The notes below the pieces were generated by a model that had not been told where the DNA came from, ran no database searches, and worked only from the letters and a program-made list of their open reading frames with translations. The translations under genes and the position numbers were made by a program. A stretch of DNA of 7,606 nucleotides from Firmicutes bacterium ZCTH02-B6. Lineage in GTDB: Bacteria > Bacillota > Limnochordia > Limnochordales > ZCTH02-B6. The stretch is taken from positions 1 to 7,606 of the forward strand of contig LZRQ01000171.1 in the NCBI GenBank assembly GCA_002159155.1, written 5' to 3'. Shown piece after piece: positions 7,118 to 7,606 of the stretch; positions within the stretch are counted from its first letter, which is position 1, and every line of letters begins with the position of its first letter.

Positions 7118-7192
7118 CCGCCATAGCGGTACGTTTTGTATATTCGGCGTTATAAAACGGTTCCTTCACCTGTGTCGTCGCCGGGATAAAAT
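7118..7192 (-). other. Short remnant between the insertion element and the regulator gene
   Basis: These 75 bases separate the element end from the furthest regulator ATG. The regulator frame continues through them back to a TGA at 7166-7168 and reads VPLWR just before the ATG, which resembles the start of a receiver domain (EPLVR in YesN-like proteins). AGGTGAAGG is followed nine bases later by ATA (7151-7153), in frame, where an ATG start would be expected. I see no convincing promoter here. Confidence 0.35.
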
Positions 7193-7606
7193 GGGGTCTC
7201 CCGCAATTTTGGTGCAAGTAGGTGATGACCTGGAGGGATTTCCTGGAAAGCCGCGAACCCCTTCGCAGTTAGTTGCCATGGGGTTGCGCGGCTGTGTGGA
7301 AACTCCTCCGACGCTTGGGACTGAACATCCAGAAGCAAGAGTCTTCGCCGTGCGACATCACCCTCACCGTCAGGAGCGCCCGGTCGGGCGCCCAGTGCCC
7401 CCTGTGTGGTCGAGTCTCGCGGCGGAAGCATAGCCATTACACCCGTTTCCTCATGGACCTGCCCGCCGACGGTCGAACAGTCAACATCCACCTCTCCGTT
7501 CGCCGGTTTCGATGCACAAACCGCGCCTGTCGCCGGCGCGTCTTCGCCGAACGCTTTCCCCAATTCGTCCGCCCCCATGCCCGCCGCACAGAACGGCTCG
7601 ACGACC
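7193..7606 (+). mobile_element. ISL3-family insertion sequence, left end (cut by window edge)
   Basis: The element appears to begin at GGGGTCTCCCGCAATTTTGG, which fits the left terminal repeats of ISL3-family elements, and it carries the start of an ISL3-type transposase on the plus strand. The eight bases before it, GATAAAAT (7185-7192), are AT-rich and would suit the 8-bp target duplication of this family. The right end and second copy of the target site lie outside the window, so the exact boundary is inferred. Confidence 0.75.
7294..7606 (+). CDS. ISL3-family transposase, N-terminal part, cut by window edge
   Basis: About 104 residues of the N-terminus of an ISL3-type DDE transposase, which moves the insertion element. 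The part present is the zinc-finger-like DNA-binding region: C35-PL-C38-G, then H46, DLPADGR (55-61), and RRFRC-TNRAC with C74 and C79, followed by RRVFAERFPQFVRPHARRT. This spacing and wording is characteristic of ISL3 transposases. The catalytic domain lies beyond the window, so whether the gene is intact is unknown. The start is set at GTG (7294-7296), as a TAG closes the frame at 7270-7272; a TTG directly after that stop is the alternative. No strong ribosome site is visible at either. Confidence 0.85.
   Translation, partial: MWKLLRRLGLNIQKQESSPCDITLTVRSARSGAQCPLCGRVSRRKHSHYTRFLMDLPADGRTVNIHLSVRRFRCTNRACRRRVFAERFPQFVRPHARRTERLDD

Noticed and set aside
7140..7230. Promoter reading out of the insertion element into the regulator
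   Set aside because: TTGCAC and TATAAC-like hexamers occur on the minus strand but no pair has suitable spacing.
7150..7578. Minus-strand frame of 142 codons under the insertion element
   Set aside because: It is antisense to the ISL3-type transposase start and element end, and shows no known domain.
1..7606. CRISPR array, tRNA, rRNA or riboswitch
   Set aside because: No regularly spaced repeats, tRNA-like cloverleaf or known riboswitch core were seen; nearly all of the window is coding.

Overview
The window carries most of a xylo-oligosaccharide uptake and breakdown operon on the minus strand, with the left end of an insertion sequence at the right edge. Reading along the minus strand (right to left) the order is: AraC-type regulator, extracellular sugar-binding protein, two CUT1-type ABC permeases, a GH52 beta-xylosidase, and the start of an aldose 1-epimerase that runs off the left edge. 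The GH52 assignment is the most specific one and sets the substrate as xylo-oligosaccharide or xylobiose. No ATPase of the transporter and no secreted xylanase are present in the window. In Bacillota the ATPase is often a shared MsmX-type protein encoded elsewhere.

The DNA is GC-rich. GH52 enzymes, YesN-like AraC regulators next to CUT1 transporters, AGGAGG-type ribosome sites and ISL3 elements all suggest a high-GC member of the Bacillota (for example a Limnochordia- or Symbiobacterium-like lineage). This is inference; there is no rRNA or other phylogenetic marker here.

Regions: 1-342 aldose 1-epimerase N-terminus (minus); 369-2591 GH52 beta-xylosidase (minus); 2592-2750 short leader with a hairpin and a small tandem duplication; 2751-3671 MalG-type permease (minus); 3722-4603 MalF-type permease (minus); 4604-4795 spacer with a strong stem-loop that may terminate or attenuate transcription; 4796-6088 sugar-binding protein (minus); 6089-6994 regulator (minus), whose reading frame has no stop before the binding protein; 7193-7606 left end of an ISL3-family element with the start of its transposase on the plus strand.

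How it would work: the binding protein captures xylo-oligosaccharide outside the membrane, the two permeases import it with an ATPase from elsewhere, the cytoplasmic GH52 enzyme releases xylose, and the epimerase interconverts the anomers. The points most worth checking are the uninterrupted reading frame joining the DNA-binding regulator to the binding protein (a possible one-protein transmembrane sugar sensor, or a lost stop codon), the degenerate receiver domain of the regulator, and the control signals between genes. The operon itself is of a known kind.
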